Positions 1 through 6,739 of a DNA stretch of 34,612 bases are shown here, in pieces; the first letter of the stretch is position 1; every line of letters begins with the position of its first letter. The notes under the pieces are model-generated. The model was not told the DNA's origin. It saw only the letters and a program-made list of their open reading frames with translations, and did no database searches. The DNA lies in the NCBI RefSeq assembly GCF_014696925.1, contig NZ_JACJQY010000053.1:1-34612 (forward strand), given 5' to 3'. The position numbers and the translations under genes are program-made. This DNA comes from Phormidium tenue FACHB-1050. Its GTDB lineage: Bacteria; Cyanobacteriota; Cyanobacteriia; Pseudanabaenales; Pseudanabaenaceae.

Positions 1-107
1 GACAGCACCGCCCCTTCATGCACTATCCCTAACTTGCCATAGCGATCCAAAGCTTCATAATAATTTTTGATCGGCTTGTGCGATGGCTTGAGGCTGAGAC
101 TGGGCAT
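1..107 (-). CDS. N-terminus of a probable DNA methylase / restriction-modification enzyme (partial)
   Basis: An open frame starts at an ATG (107-105) and runs off the left edge after about 35 codons. An in-frame TAA lies a few codons upstream, so this ATG is a plausible start. The peptide begins MPSLSLKPSHKPIKNYYEAL and continues through a KLGIVHEGAV-type stretch. That pattern resembles the first residues of large type ISP / type IIG-like restriction-modification proteins of cyanobacteria, in which a short helical N-terminus precedes a nuclease, helicase or N6-adenine methylase body. Only the extreme N-terminus is visible, so no catalytic motif can be checked and the assignment rests on recalled family similarity. 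Confidence 0.45.
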   Translation of the reverse strand, partial: MPSLSLKPSHKPIKNYYEALDRYGKLGIVHEGAVL

Positions 108-179
108 ATGGGCTATATGAAGTTTTTATGCAATAACACTACTATAGACTGTGTAAGAAAATAAATGTGATCTCTTTGG

Positions 180-278
180 CAAGTCCTATTAGTGACTGGG
201 CGATCGGCAGGTTGGGTCAGTGCTTTGGTGAATTATTTACCTATTGAAGGCGCGATCACGGAGAATTCAAGCTTACTT
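180..278 (+). pseudogene. Fragment of a HAD-type phosphatase gene, a partial duplicate of the gene at 1095
   Basis: Translated from 180, this stretch reads QVLLVTGRSAGWVSALVNYL followed by a PIEGAITENSSLL-like run. It matches residues of the intact HAD phosphatase downstream (nucleotides about 1239-1337) almost position for position, with a few substitutions. There is no HAD motif I upstream and the similarity stops near 278, just before the antitoxin gene. It is therefore a remnant of a second copy, left by duplication or by recombination between direct repeats roughly 1.06 kb apart. Confidence 0.75.
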
Positions 279-337
279 GGTTGGTGGCAATGGATTGTTA
301 TAATTTTAATGACACCTTTCTACTACTCCCAAATGCT

Positions 338-586
338 ATGTCAACCATCACTATTCATCAACTAGAACCAGACATTGCCCAACAGCTAGAACAACGCGCC
401 GCCCAACATGGGCGCACCATTGAGCTTGAAATTAAAGCAATTCTCAAAAGCGTATTAGCACCCAAAAAGCCAAGCAATATTGACCTCGCTACCGCCATTA
501 ATAGACGCTTTGCAGACTTTGGAGACTTTGAAATCCCCGAAATTCCTAGAGAACCCATGCGTCCCTTACCAACATTCGATCTATGA
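338..586 (+). CDS. FitA/VapB-type antitoxin of a type II toxin-antitoxin pair
   Basis: The 82-residue product starts MSTITIHQLEPDIAQQLEQR. This is the ribbon-helix-helix N-terminus typical of FitA-like antitoxins that pair with PIN-domain toxins, in which a short beta strand and two helices bind operator DNA. The C-terminal tail is rich in Pro, Phe and acidic residues, as expected for a toxin-wrapping segment. I choose the ATG at 338 because an upstream in-frame ATG at 281 adds residues that look non-native and abut the HAD remnant. The stop overlaps the start of the toxin frame by four bases (ATGA), the usual coupling in these operons. The toxin is truncated, so the antitoxin may now be an orphan. 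Confidence 0.75.
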   Translation: MSTITIHQLEPDIAQQLEQRAAQHGRTIELEIKAILKSVLAPKKPSNIDLATAINRRFADFGDFEIPEIPREPMRPLPTFDL

Positions 587-702
587 AGATTGTTCTTGAT
601 ACCAACGTCCTGTCAGAACTGATGAAACCCCAAGGTTCACAAACCGTCAAATCTTGGGTTGCTGCTCAGCCTAGAGAAAACCTAAACCCTTGGGACTATT
701 GA
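583..702 (+). pseudogene. Truncated VapC/FitB-like PIN-domain toxin
   Basis: The frame overlaps the antitoxin stop (ATGA) and begins MKIVLDTNVLSELMKPQGSQ, a textbook PIN-domain start with the first catalytic Asp (D6). It stops after 39 residues, whereas members are usually about 130-145 residues. The text departs from the family after AAQPREN, and the other conserved acidic residues of the active site are absent. I see no continuation in the other frames over the next 100 bases, so the 3' part was probably deleted. The product should be inactive. Confidence 0.75.
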
Positions 703-746
703 GCGATCGCGGGTGTATTTGGGTTTTGATTTAGGCGATCGCTATA

Positions 747-899
747 CTAAAAAATGTTAGATCCTTCGATCAACTGCTCAACATCAGAAGGAAAATCACC
801 CTTCTCAACCATTTTCCAAAAAACCCTATAACAATCATTCTTCCCACCCTCATTCCTTGGATATCCCAACCAAACAATCACAATCAATTTTCCATCCAT
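747..899 (-). CDS. Small ORF, 50 aa, unknown
   Basis: The minus-strand ORF begins MDGKLIVIVWLGYPRNEGGK and ends DVEQLIEGSNIF. AGAGG sits about 4 bases before the ATG. It lies directly downstream of, and in the same frame as, the 45-aa ORF at 909-1046, separated by TGA and TAG codons plus three codons. The two could be a coupled pair, or one roughly 100-aa protein broken by stop codons. I do not recognise the family. The composition looks protein-like (WLGYP, Cys/Tyr/Trp-containing core) rather than random. Confidence 0.35.
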   Translation of the reverse strand: MDGKLIVIVWLGYPRNEGGKNDCYRVFWKMVEKGDFPSDVEQLIEGSNIF

Positions 900-908
900 T
901 GACCTCTA

Positions 909-1046
909 TCAATCTATCTCAACTCCCTCAGTAAGCGCCGAAATTCTAGCATCCATTTCACTTAGATAAGAGACTAGATTCAAAGGATTTTTCTTCGCAT
1001 CATTCCACAAAAAATCAAGAAAACTTTTTATATTTTTTCTGCTCAT
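909..1046 (-). CDS. Small ORF, 45 aa, unknown; possible partner or 5' half of the next ORF
   Basis: The minus-strand ORF starts with ATG at 1046 and reads MSRKNIKSFLDFLWNDAKKN, then a helical segment ending GVEID and TGA-TAG. The highly helical, charged sequence and its placement before another short ORF are compatible with a small toxin-antitoxin-like or regulatory pair, but this is inference only. The alternative is a single decayed gene with the ORF at 747-899, because both are in the same frame. It lies just upstream of the plus-strand HAD phosphatase and diverges from it. Confidence 0.35.
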   Translation of the reverse strand: MSRKNIKSFLDFLWNDAKKNPLNLVSYLSEMDARISALTEGVEID

Positions 1047-1094
1047 ACTGCGACTTACAATTTATTGCTGCTAGCCTATTCGTATCATAACACC

Positions 1095-1874
1095 ATGCCA
1101 CTATCCCCCCTAAATCAAAGCACCTTATCAAATATTCGCCTCATTGCTTCTGATGTGGATGGCACTCTTACCCACAATGGAAAATTCTCCTCTGATTTCA
1201 TCTCAACTCTTCTCGATTTACAATCAGCAGGAATCAAAGTCCTATTGGTGACAGGTCGCTCGGCAGGTTGGGTCAGTGCTTTGGTGAATTATTTACCTGT
1301 GGCAGGGGCGATCGCAGAAAATGGTGGCTTATTTTTGCTTCCTAATGGTCAACAAGATTTACTCTCTTCTATTCCCAATATATCTAGACATCGCATTCTT
1401 CTAGAAAATGCTTTCCATCAAATCAAACAGCTATTTCCAAATCTTCAGACTTCCACCGATAACCAGTTCCGTATTACCGATTGGACTTTTGATGTCAATG
1501 ATTTATCAACTGATGATATTCAAGCCATCTCTTCGCAATGTCAGCAAATGGGTTGGAGTTTCACGTACAGCAATGTCCAATGTCATATCAAACCACCGCA
1601 CCAAGATAAAGCAACTGGCTTAGATGCTGTACTCAAAAATCATTTTCCTGAACTCAATTCGCAGCAAGTCCTAACCATTGGCGATAGCCCCAATGATGAG
1701 GCGATGTTTAATCCTGCAAAATTTCCCGTTTCGGTCGGTGTAGCCAATGTTCGTCACTATCAAGACAAGATGCTGCATTTACCTAAATACATGACTCATG
1801 CCTCTGAGTTTGCTGGCTTCCAAGAGTTAGCCCAGCTATTACTCAAAAATAGTGTCTTAGATGACAGAATGTAA
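1095..1874 (+). CDS. HAD-superfamily (Cof-type, subfamily IIB) phosphatase
   Basis: This is a hydrolase of the haloacid dehalogenase superfamily, probably cytosolic and acting on a sugar phosphate or similar small phospho-compound. Motif I is ASDVDGTLT (nucleophile and acid/base Asp), motif II is the VTGR Thr, a Lys sits in HQDKATGL, and motif IV is GDSPNDEAMF. The stretch between motifs II and III fits a type IIB cap. I prefer the ATG at 1095 (MPLSPLN) over the ORF's first start at 1065, since the extra ten residues look non-native. Length (259 aa) is normal. A 33-residue partial copy of its motif II region lies at 180-278. The substrate cannot be told from sequence. Confidence 0.85.
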   Translation: MPLSPLNQSTLSNIRLIASDVDGTLTHNGKFSSDFISTLLDLQSAGIKVLLVTGRSAGWVSALVNYLPVAGAIAENGGLFLLPNGQQDLLSSIPNISRHRILLENAFHQIKQLFPNLQTSTDNQFRITDWTFDVNDLSTDDIQAISSQCQQMGWSFTYSNVQCHIKPPHQDKATGLDAVLKNHFPELNSQQVLTIGDSPNDEAMFNPAKFPVSVGVANVRHYQDKMLHLPKYMTHASEFAGFQELAQLLLKNSVLDDRM

Positions 1875-2033
1875 GCGCGACAAACCTATTCAGACTGATA
1901 TCTATGAAATTTTGATCTTTTTTTGATCTTTTATAGATCAGATCTAGAGCGATCGCTGTATGCTTAAATTGCAGTTTTTTATCTACAGGAGATTACTTAG
2001 TTAGTTTTCCCCTTCAAACACAAAAAAGCCAGT

Positions 2034-2090
2034 GACTGCGAACTCACTAGCTTTCTTGTAAACCCGAAGGTTTTTAAATTTAATATCCGA
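2034..2090 (-). pseudogene. Possible remnant of a four-helix-bundle (23S rRNA intervening-sequence type) gene
   Basis: On the minus strand, codons within a 69-aa open frame read SDIKFKNLRVYKKASEFAV. This is the characteristic opening of the four-helix-bundle family found in 23S rRNA intervening sequences ('F..L.VY..A.EFA'). It lacks an ATG at the right place and the similarity ends after about 19 codons. An intact relative sits at 20843-21202 in this window. The match is short, so this is tentative. Confidence 0.35.
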
Positions 2091-2358
2091 AAATGGACAG
2101 ATGTTGCTTTGGACGGCAATTTTGTTCAGTGCTTTCTTATATCTTAACGCAAGATATAAGTTTAGCAATAGTTTTTGCTGCGAATTTTTAAAGTTTTTTG
2201 CAAAAGCCAATAATTGATTATTGAACTGAATTCAAAAAGTCTGTCTGTTTTCTGATTGAAGTCGCTACAAACCTTACAATCAGGACAATCTAGATGTTTT
2301 TAATTTTGCAATCCTTGCAGGAACAGATCTTTGTTGAGATCTTCTTTAGCAAGCTCAT

Positions 2359-2365
2359 GGGAGGT
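2359..2365 (+). promoter_or_regulatory. Strong Shine-Dalgarno site for the replication gene
   Basis: GGGAGGT lies eight bases before the ATG at 2374. It is a near-perfect anti-16S match and fixes the start of the CyRepA1-like gene. Confidence 0.8.
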
Positions 2366-2373
2366 CAAAAATA

Positions 2374-5300
2374 ATGATCTCCCTAAATAACCAGTATTCT
2401 TCCCGAAAGTTTTCACCAACTAAATCAAATAATCCTTGCCCGATCTGCGATGACATCACAGGAAAATGTCGAATTGCTTCGGATAATCAAGATTTTGTCC
2501 TCTGCATGACCCATCCCAGTGATGCAGATCTCACAGATTGGAAATATCTTGGCGAAACTAATGGCAGTTACTTTGCGGGTAAGTATGTCCGCAAGCGTCC
2601 TGAGTCAGAGTCGGATCGCCAAGAGCGTCGTGACAGAAATTTAAAACTGCGAATAGCTCAACAAAAGGCAAAGCGAGATGGTTTGGCGAAGTTGCCTGAT
2701 GCTACTCAACGCGATCGCCTTTATCAAAATTATTTGCAGAAACTTGATTTAAACAGTTTAGATAAGGCTGACTTAGAAAGTCGTGGCTTATCTGAGCTAG
2801 AAATCAAATATTTAGGTGCTAAATCAACTAATTCTGGCTATATCCTGCCAATTAAGAATCCTAATGGCAAAATCCTCGGTTTTCAAATCCGTCTGCGTGA
2901 TGCTACATCAGGACGCTATCGTTGGCATAAACCTTTTGGGATCTCGGCGCAACAACAAAATGGTGAGTTGCCCCTCGCTTTTCATGGTGATATTCAGGTT
3001 GATTGTCAGCGTGTGGTCTTGGTTGAAGGGACAGGAGTTAAGCCCTATCTTGCTGCTAAGTTACGTGGTTGTGTAGCGATTGGCGCTTCGGGCGGTCAGT
3101 TTGTCGCTAGTAAAGAAACTTTACAAAGTTACTTTGACGTGATTGGGGCAAAGCCTGAGTTGACTCGTTTGGAATATGCGATCGATGCAGGTGATATTGC
3201 TAATCCATCTGTAATGCGCCGCCATGAGAAAAATCTCAATTTTTTAGCTGACCTTGACTATGCTATTGAAGTTCTCTGGTGGGGTCAGGTTGCTAAAACT
3301 GATGATGATATTGATGAATTATCTAGTGAAATAGATATTCGGCTTTTGACGGTTGAGCAGTTTTGTCAGATCGCTAATTATCAGCCTAAGCCTAAGTTTT
3401 CACCTTTCCAATGGTTGAAAGATAAGCTTTTTCCCAAGAAAGCAGCTAATGGTTTTACTAATAAGTCTGACAAACCAAGGAGATCGCCTCAACCCACATT
3501 ACCTAAATTTGTATATGAGGCTGAGGCAAGGATTAAAACTTGGCGTGATTCGCTATTAACGAATAAACATATTCTTGATGCTTCGGCGACGGGTACGGGC
3601 AAAAGTTACGATGCGGGGCGGTTGCGTCCTGAGCTATTTGATGGTGTTGAGCGGATCATCTATATATCTAATGATTCGCGCAATGTCACCACAGCAACTT
3701 TGCAGGATTGGGAGATTTTACCTGCGCGTCACAACGGACTAACTAATAAATCTGGTAAGTTACGCCGTGCTAAGTTAGGTGAAACTCTTCATGCTCAGGC
3801 GAATTGCTCTAGAACTGGAGCGATCGCTGCTTTACGCGATAAGGCAATTACTGATACTAAGGTCATTTGTGAGACTTGTCCTTTGCTGAATGCTTGCCGT
3901 GGCAGTTCAGGTGATGGGTTTGGGTTTCGACATCAAAGGGCGATCGCTTTTAATTCTAAAATCTTGCGATCTCATCCTGCGAGTTTGCCTAGTCCCACTG
4001 AGTTTGATTATTCAAAAACTTTGCTGGTATGGGAAGAGGTTTCAGAAAGTTTGACGACGATGCGCCAGATTTCCGTTGGTCGAGAGGATGTGGATCAGGC
4101 GATCGCTTTGCTAACTCGTTCTCATCTTGACCATAAGCAGCAAATTATTGATGTGCTGAATAAATTGCATGGGTTATTGGCTTATAAGTCTTACCACGGG
4201 ATTGATTTTCATGGGATTAAATCGGCTATTCCTGATGTTATTGATACGACTTTGCTGGCTGAATTACTTAAACCAGATCTATCGATTCTCGATACGGTTG
4301 ATGGCATTGCGGATTCTGAGTTTGAGAATGCTAGGGGCAAGGATAAGCGCGAGTTGGCTAAGTTTCATGCTTTGCTGAAACGAGAAACTACTTTCCATGC
4401 TGATGATATTAGGCAAAAGATTGATCGTGAGGTTTTAAAGCAATGGCTGGTTGAGTTTTTGGATATTCTCTCTGGAGCTATTTCCCACGGTGATTTGCAT
4501 ATTCAATATGAAAAGTTAACTGTTTCTCTAGATGACTCTCGCTTACGGGATATCGCCCACAGATCAGCAGCTAATCTTTATCTGGATGCTACGGTTGATG
4601 TGACTGATCTGCAAATGCGTCTCGATGCTCCTGTCCATACCATTAAGCAATCAGGTGAGTTGGTTATGCCGCAGATTTTTCAGGTGCATAATCTGGGGCG
4701 TTTAGGGATGCAGCGTCGTGAGGAGAAGACAGCTAAAGTTCAAGCGATTATTGCTCATCTTACTGAGCTTGATCCTTCGACTAGAGTGATTGATTTTAAA
4801 AAGTTTGCTAATTCTGAGGCTCATGGCTTTTGGTTCCGTGATTCCCGTGGCTCCAATGATTTCAAAGCGGCGAAAACTTTTGTGATTGTTGGGACTCCTT
4901 GTGCCAATATTGCGATGCTTCGTGCTGATTATGTGGCGATGACGGGGTTACATCCAATGGATAAGGATGCTGATTTTGCGGCGTTTGTTGATCGCCATAT
5001 TTTGGCTACTGTCCAGCAGTGTTTTGGCAGAAAGGCAGGCGATCGCTTTCAGGATGGGGACAAGATTTATTTCTTGTCGGATTTTGATCTGGGTGATATT
5101 CCCCATACTCTGATTAAGTCTGGTGATATCACTGCGGAGGCGATGTCTAATTTGGAGCTTTTACAATTTAGGGTGGCTCAGGTGATTAATTCTGTTGCGG
5201 ATGGTGGTTTTGATTTGCTCAATGCGTCAGAACGCCATTTATGTCAGTATTTCGGGATTAAGCGCGGGATGCTGCGTTACCATTTTGATTGGATCAAACT

Positions 5301-5574
5301 GTTATTAGATTCTCTATATAACCAATTGATCCATAGTTTTAATGAAAATATGCTTTCTCTTACCGACTCTCAGGATTTTGAAATAGTTGATCTTTGGGTT
5401 GGTACAACTGAGTTGTTTTTAGCTGAAGAGATCCCGATAAAGGAGACTTTGGCTGGAATATTTGAATTTTTTGCGGAACATATTCCGCTTTATCTACATA
5501 GTCATGTTATCTCAAGGCTTTCTGATAATGCTCGTCATAAGTTGTTCTCAACTTTGGCTGTGTTGGCGTTCTAG
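2374..5574 (+). CDS. CyRepA1-family plasmid replication protein (primase-like N-terminus plus helicase)
   Basis: The 1066-residue protein probably initiates plasmid replication. The N-terminus has a zinc-finger-like cluster (C22, C25, C32, C44, H47). A Toprim-like region follows, with VVLVEGTG near residues 213-220 and DAGD near 271-274. The second half is a P-loop helicase: Walker A ATGTGKS with K410, a WEE acidic motif near 551-553, and a late GRKAGDRF segment. Four cysteines (C478, C499, C502, C508) lie between Walker A and the acidic motif, the position of the iron-sulphur cluster in XPD/DinG-type helicases. Domain order and length match cyanobacterial CyRepA1 proteins such as the pSYSA initiator. 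The neighbouring parA/parB operon supports a plasmid replicon. It is unlike DnaA- or RepC-type initiators. The family name comes from recalled architecture. Confidence 0.7.
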   Translation: MISLNNQYSSRKFSPTKSNNPCPICDDITGKCRIASDNQDFVLCMTHPSDADLTDWKYLGETNGSYFAGKYVRKRPESESDRQERRDRNLKLRIAQQKAKRDGLAKLPDATQRDRLYQNYLQKLDLNSLDKADLESRGLSELEIKYLGAKSTNSGYILPIKNPNGKILGFQIRLRDATSGRYRWHKPFGISAQQQNGELPLAFHGDIQVDCQRVVLVEGTGVKPYLAAKLRGCVAIGASGGQFVASKETLQSYFDVIGAKPELTRLEYAIDAGDIANPSVMRRHEKNLNFLADLDYAIEVLWWGQVAKTDDDIDELSSEIDIRLLTVEQFCQIANYQPKPKFSPFQWLKDKLFPKKAANGFTNKSDKPRRSPQPTLPKFVYEAEARIKTWRDSLLTNKHILDASATGTGKSYDAGRLRPELFDGVERIIYISNDSRNVTTATLQDWEILPARHNGLTNKSGKLRRAKLGETLHAQANCSRTGAIAALRDKAITDTKVICETCPLLNACRGSSGDGFGFRHQRAIAFNSKILRSHPASLPSPTEFDYSKTLLVWEEVSESLTTMRQISVGREDVDQAIALLTRSHLDHKQQIIDVLNKLHGLLAYKSYHGIDFHGIKSAIPDVIDTTLLAELLKPDLSILDTVDGIADSEFENARGKDKRELAKFHALLKRETTFHADDIRQKIDREVLKQWLVEFLDILSGAISHGDLHIQYEKLTVSLDDSRLRDIAHRSAANLYLDATVDVTDLQMRLDAPVHTIKQSGELVMPQIFQVHNLGRLGMQRREEKTAKVQAIIAHLTELDPSTRVIDFKKFANSEAHGFWFRDSRGSNDFKAAKTFVIVGTPCANIAMLRADYVAMTGLHPMDKDADFAAFVDRHILATVQQCFGRKAGDRFQDGDKIYFLSDFDLGDIPHTLIKSGDITAEAMSNLELLQFRVAQVINSVADGGFDLLNASERHLCQYFGIKRGMLRYHFDWIKLLLDSLYNQLIHSFNENMLSLTDSQDFEIVDLWVGTTELFLAEEIPIKETLAGIFEFFAEHIPLYLHSHVISRLSDNARHKLFSTLAVLAF

Positions 5575-5590
5575 CTGACTATAGTTGAAC

Positions 5591-6190
5591 TCACCTTAAG
5601 ACTCTAAATCTAGCCAGATATTCTTCCCCATAACGTGAGGCAATTGAATTACTGACTGGTGAGATGTTAGATGCGTCAAAACTAGCTGAGAATAAATCTA
5701 GGATTTCCTCAAGAGTCGTTCCAAACGGTGGTCCATCAGGTCGATTGTGCGCCCAGAATAAGGCAATCAATTCTCCAGTTGGTTTTAAAATTGAACGCAC
5801 CATTTTTACATAATCGGAGCGTTGTTCGGGACGGATCGCGCAGAAGCAAGTATGTTCGATCGCATAGTCGAAACTGGCTGGAAATTCTTGGGGCAATGCA
5901 AAAATATCTCTTTGCAGAAATTGTATTGATATTCCCATTGTTTGGCTTAGCTTTTGCCCAAGGGCGATCGCGCTAGGTGCAAAGTCAAAACCAATCGTAT
6001 CAAAGCCATGCTTGGCAAATAAAATCGCATCATGTCCTTGACCGCAGCCTACCACGGCTGTCTTTCCTGCGATCGGTGCTTTGGTTGAGGCTAATAAACT
6101 AGCAAATGGAGGAGCTGCCATGCCGATATCCCACTTGGCTGTATCTTCTTGATAGCGCTGTTCCCAGTATTCTGGATTGGTTGTTAGCAT
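5591..6190 (-). CDS. SAM-dependent methyltransferase, thiopurine S-methyltransferase (TPMT)-like
   Basis: A 199-residue class I methyltransferase. The N-terminal YWEQRYQEDTAKWDIGMAAP block is the TPMT-family signature. Motif I is VVGCGQGHDAILFA, and the acidic end of motif II is FDFAPSAI. A DYAIEHTCFCAIRPEQR stretch follows, with the conserved ExTCFCAI pattern, then a PTGELIALFW strand. Bacterial homologues methylate small thiols, selenium or tellurium compounds, or halides, and the substrate here is unknown. It ends close to the convergent stop of the replication gene and is divergent from the ICMT-like gene, with only 36 bases between their start codons. The two could share a bidirectional promoter. 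Confidence 0.85.
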   Translation of the reverse strand: MLTTNPEYWEQRYQEDTAKWDIGMAAPPFASLLASTKAPIAGKTAVVGCGQGHDAILFAKHGFDTIGFDFAPSAIALGQKLSQTMGISIQFLQRDIFALPQEFPASFDYAIEHTCFCAIRPEQRSDYVKMVRSILKPTGELIALFWAHNRPDGPPFGTTLEEILDLFSASFDASNISPVSNSIASRYGEEYLARFRVLR

Positions 6191-6226
6191 AAAGTCTAAT
6201 GAAATAAAATTGTGAATGGGTGAGTT

Positions 6227-6739
6227 ATGAAACTGTTATCAGACTGGGGCATTACTAGTGACTGGTGGCGAGGGTTACGTGGTGAATATTGGGTGATTGC
6301 TCAAGGTGTTTTATTGTTCTGCTTCGCAATTTTACCGAATGAGCAACCCAGTTTTATTAATATAGATTCACCTGTTTGGAATTACTCAAGTTTAGGGCTA
6401 ACTGTTGTTTTTGGTGTTGGGGCAATGATTTTGTTGGGGCGATCACTTTTCGATCTAGGTCAAAATCTGACTCCATTACCGCACCCTAGAGATGAGGGTC
6501 AGTTAGTGCAAACGGGGATCTATAGTGTGGTGCGACATCCTTTATATAGTGGTGTTATTTTTCTTGCCTTTACCTATGCTAGTTGGCAAATAAGTTGGGT
6601 ACATTTTTTAGGTGCGATCGCTCTATTCATTTTCTTTGATGCTAAAGCGAGAAAAGAGGAAGTGTGGCTTACAGACAAATTTCCTGCATATTCCACCTAT
6701 TGTACTTCTGTAAAAAAGCTAATTCCTTGGATTTATTAG
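6227..6739 (+). CDS. Isoprenylcysteine carboxyl methyltransferase (ICMT/PEMT)-family membrane protein
   Basis: A 170-residue membrane protein with hydrophobic segments near residues 22-37, 52-72, 103-118 and 125-140. The family signature GIYSVVRHPLYSG (RHP) and the C-terminal pattern with DAKARKEE and FPAYSTY form the SAM-binding end of bacterial ICMT/PEMT-like methyltransferases. Bacteria do not prenylate proteins in the eukaryotic way, so the substrate is likely a lipid or other isoprenoid but is unknown. The TAG stop overlaps the TAA stop of the convergent rarA gene. It is divergent from the TPMT-like gene. Confidence 0.85.
   Translation: MKLLSDWGITSDWWRGLRGEYWVIAQGVLLFCFAILPNEQPSFINIDSPVWNYSSLGLTVVFGVGAMILLGRSLFDLGQNLTPLPHPRDEGQLVQTGIYSVVRHPLYSGVIFLAFTYASWQISWVHFLGAIALFIFFDAKARKEEVWLTDKFPAYSTYCTSVKKLIPWIY

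Larger units (their letters stand above)
1875..2373. other. Gene-free 500-bp stretch upstream of the replication gene (possible origin/control region)
   Basis: No convincing intact gene is seen here. It holds a direct repeat of TTTTGATC near 1918-1935, a GATC-rich patch ending in a GCGATCGC, a decayed minus-strand gene fragment at 2034-2090, and AT-rich DNA leading to the strong ribosome binding site of the replication gene. In plasmid pSYSA the region upstream of the homologous rep gene carries copy-number control RNAs and probably the origin, so this stretch is the natural place to look for them. I see no clear iteron array. Confidence 0.4.

Noticed and set aside
2001-2210. 69-aa minus-strand ORF as an intact gene
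   Set aside because: Only residues about 41-59 look like a known family (four-helix bundle), without a start at the right place and with a nonsense tail, so I list just a remnant.
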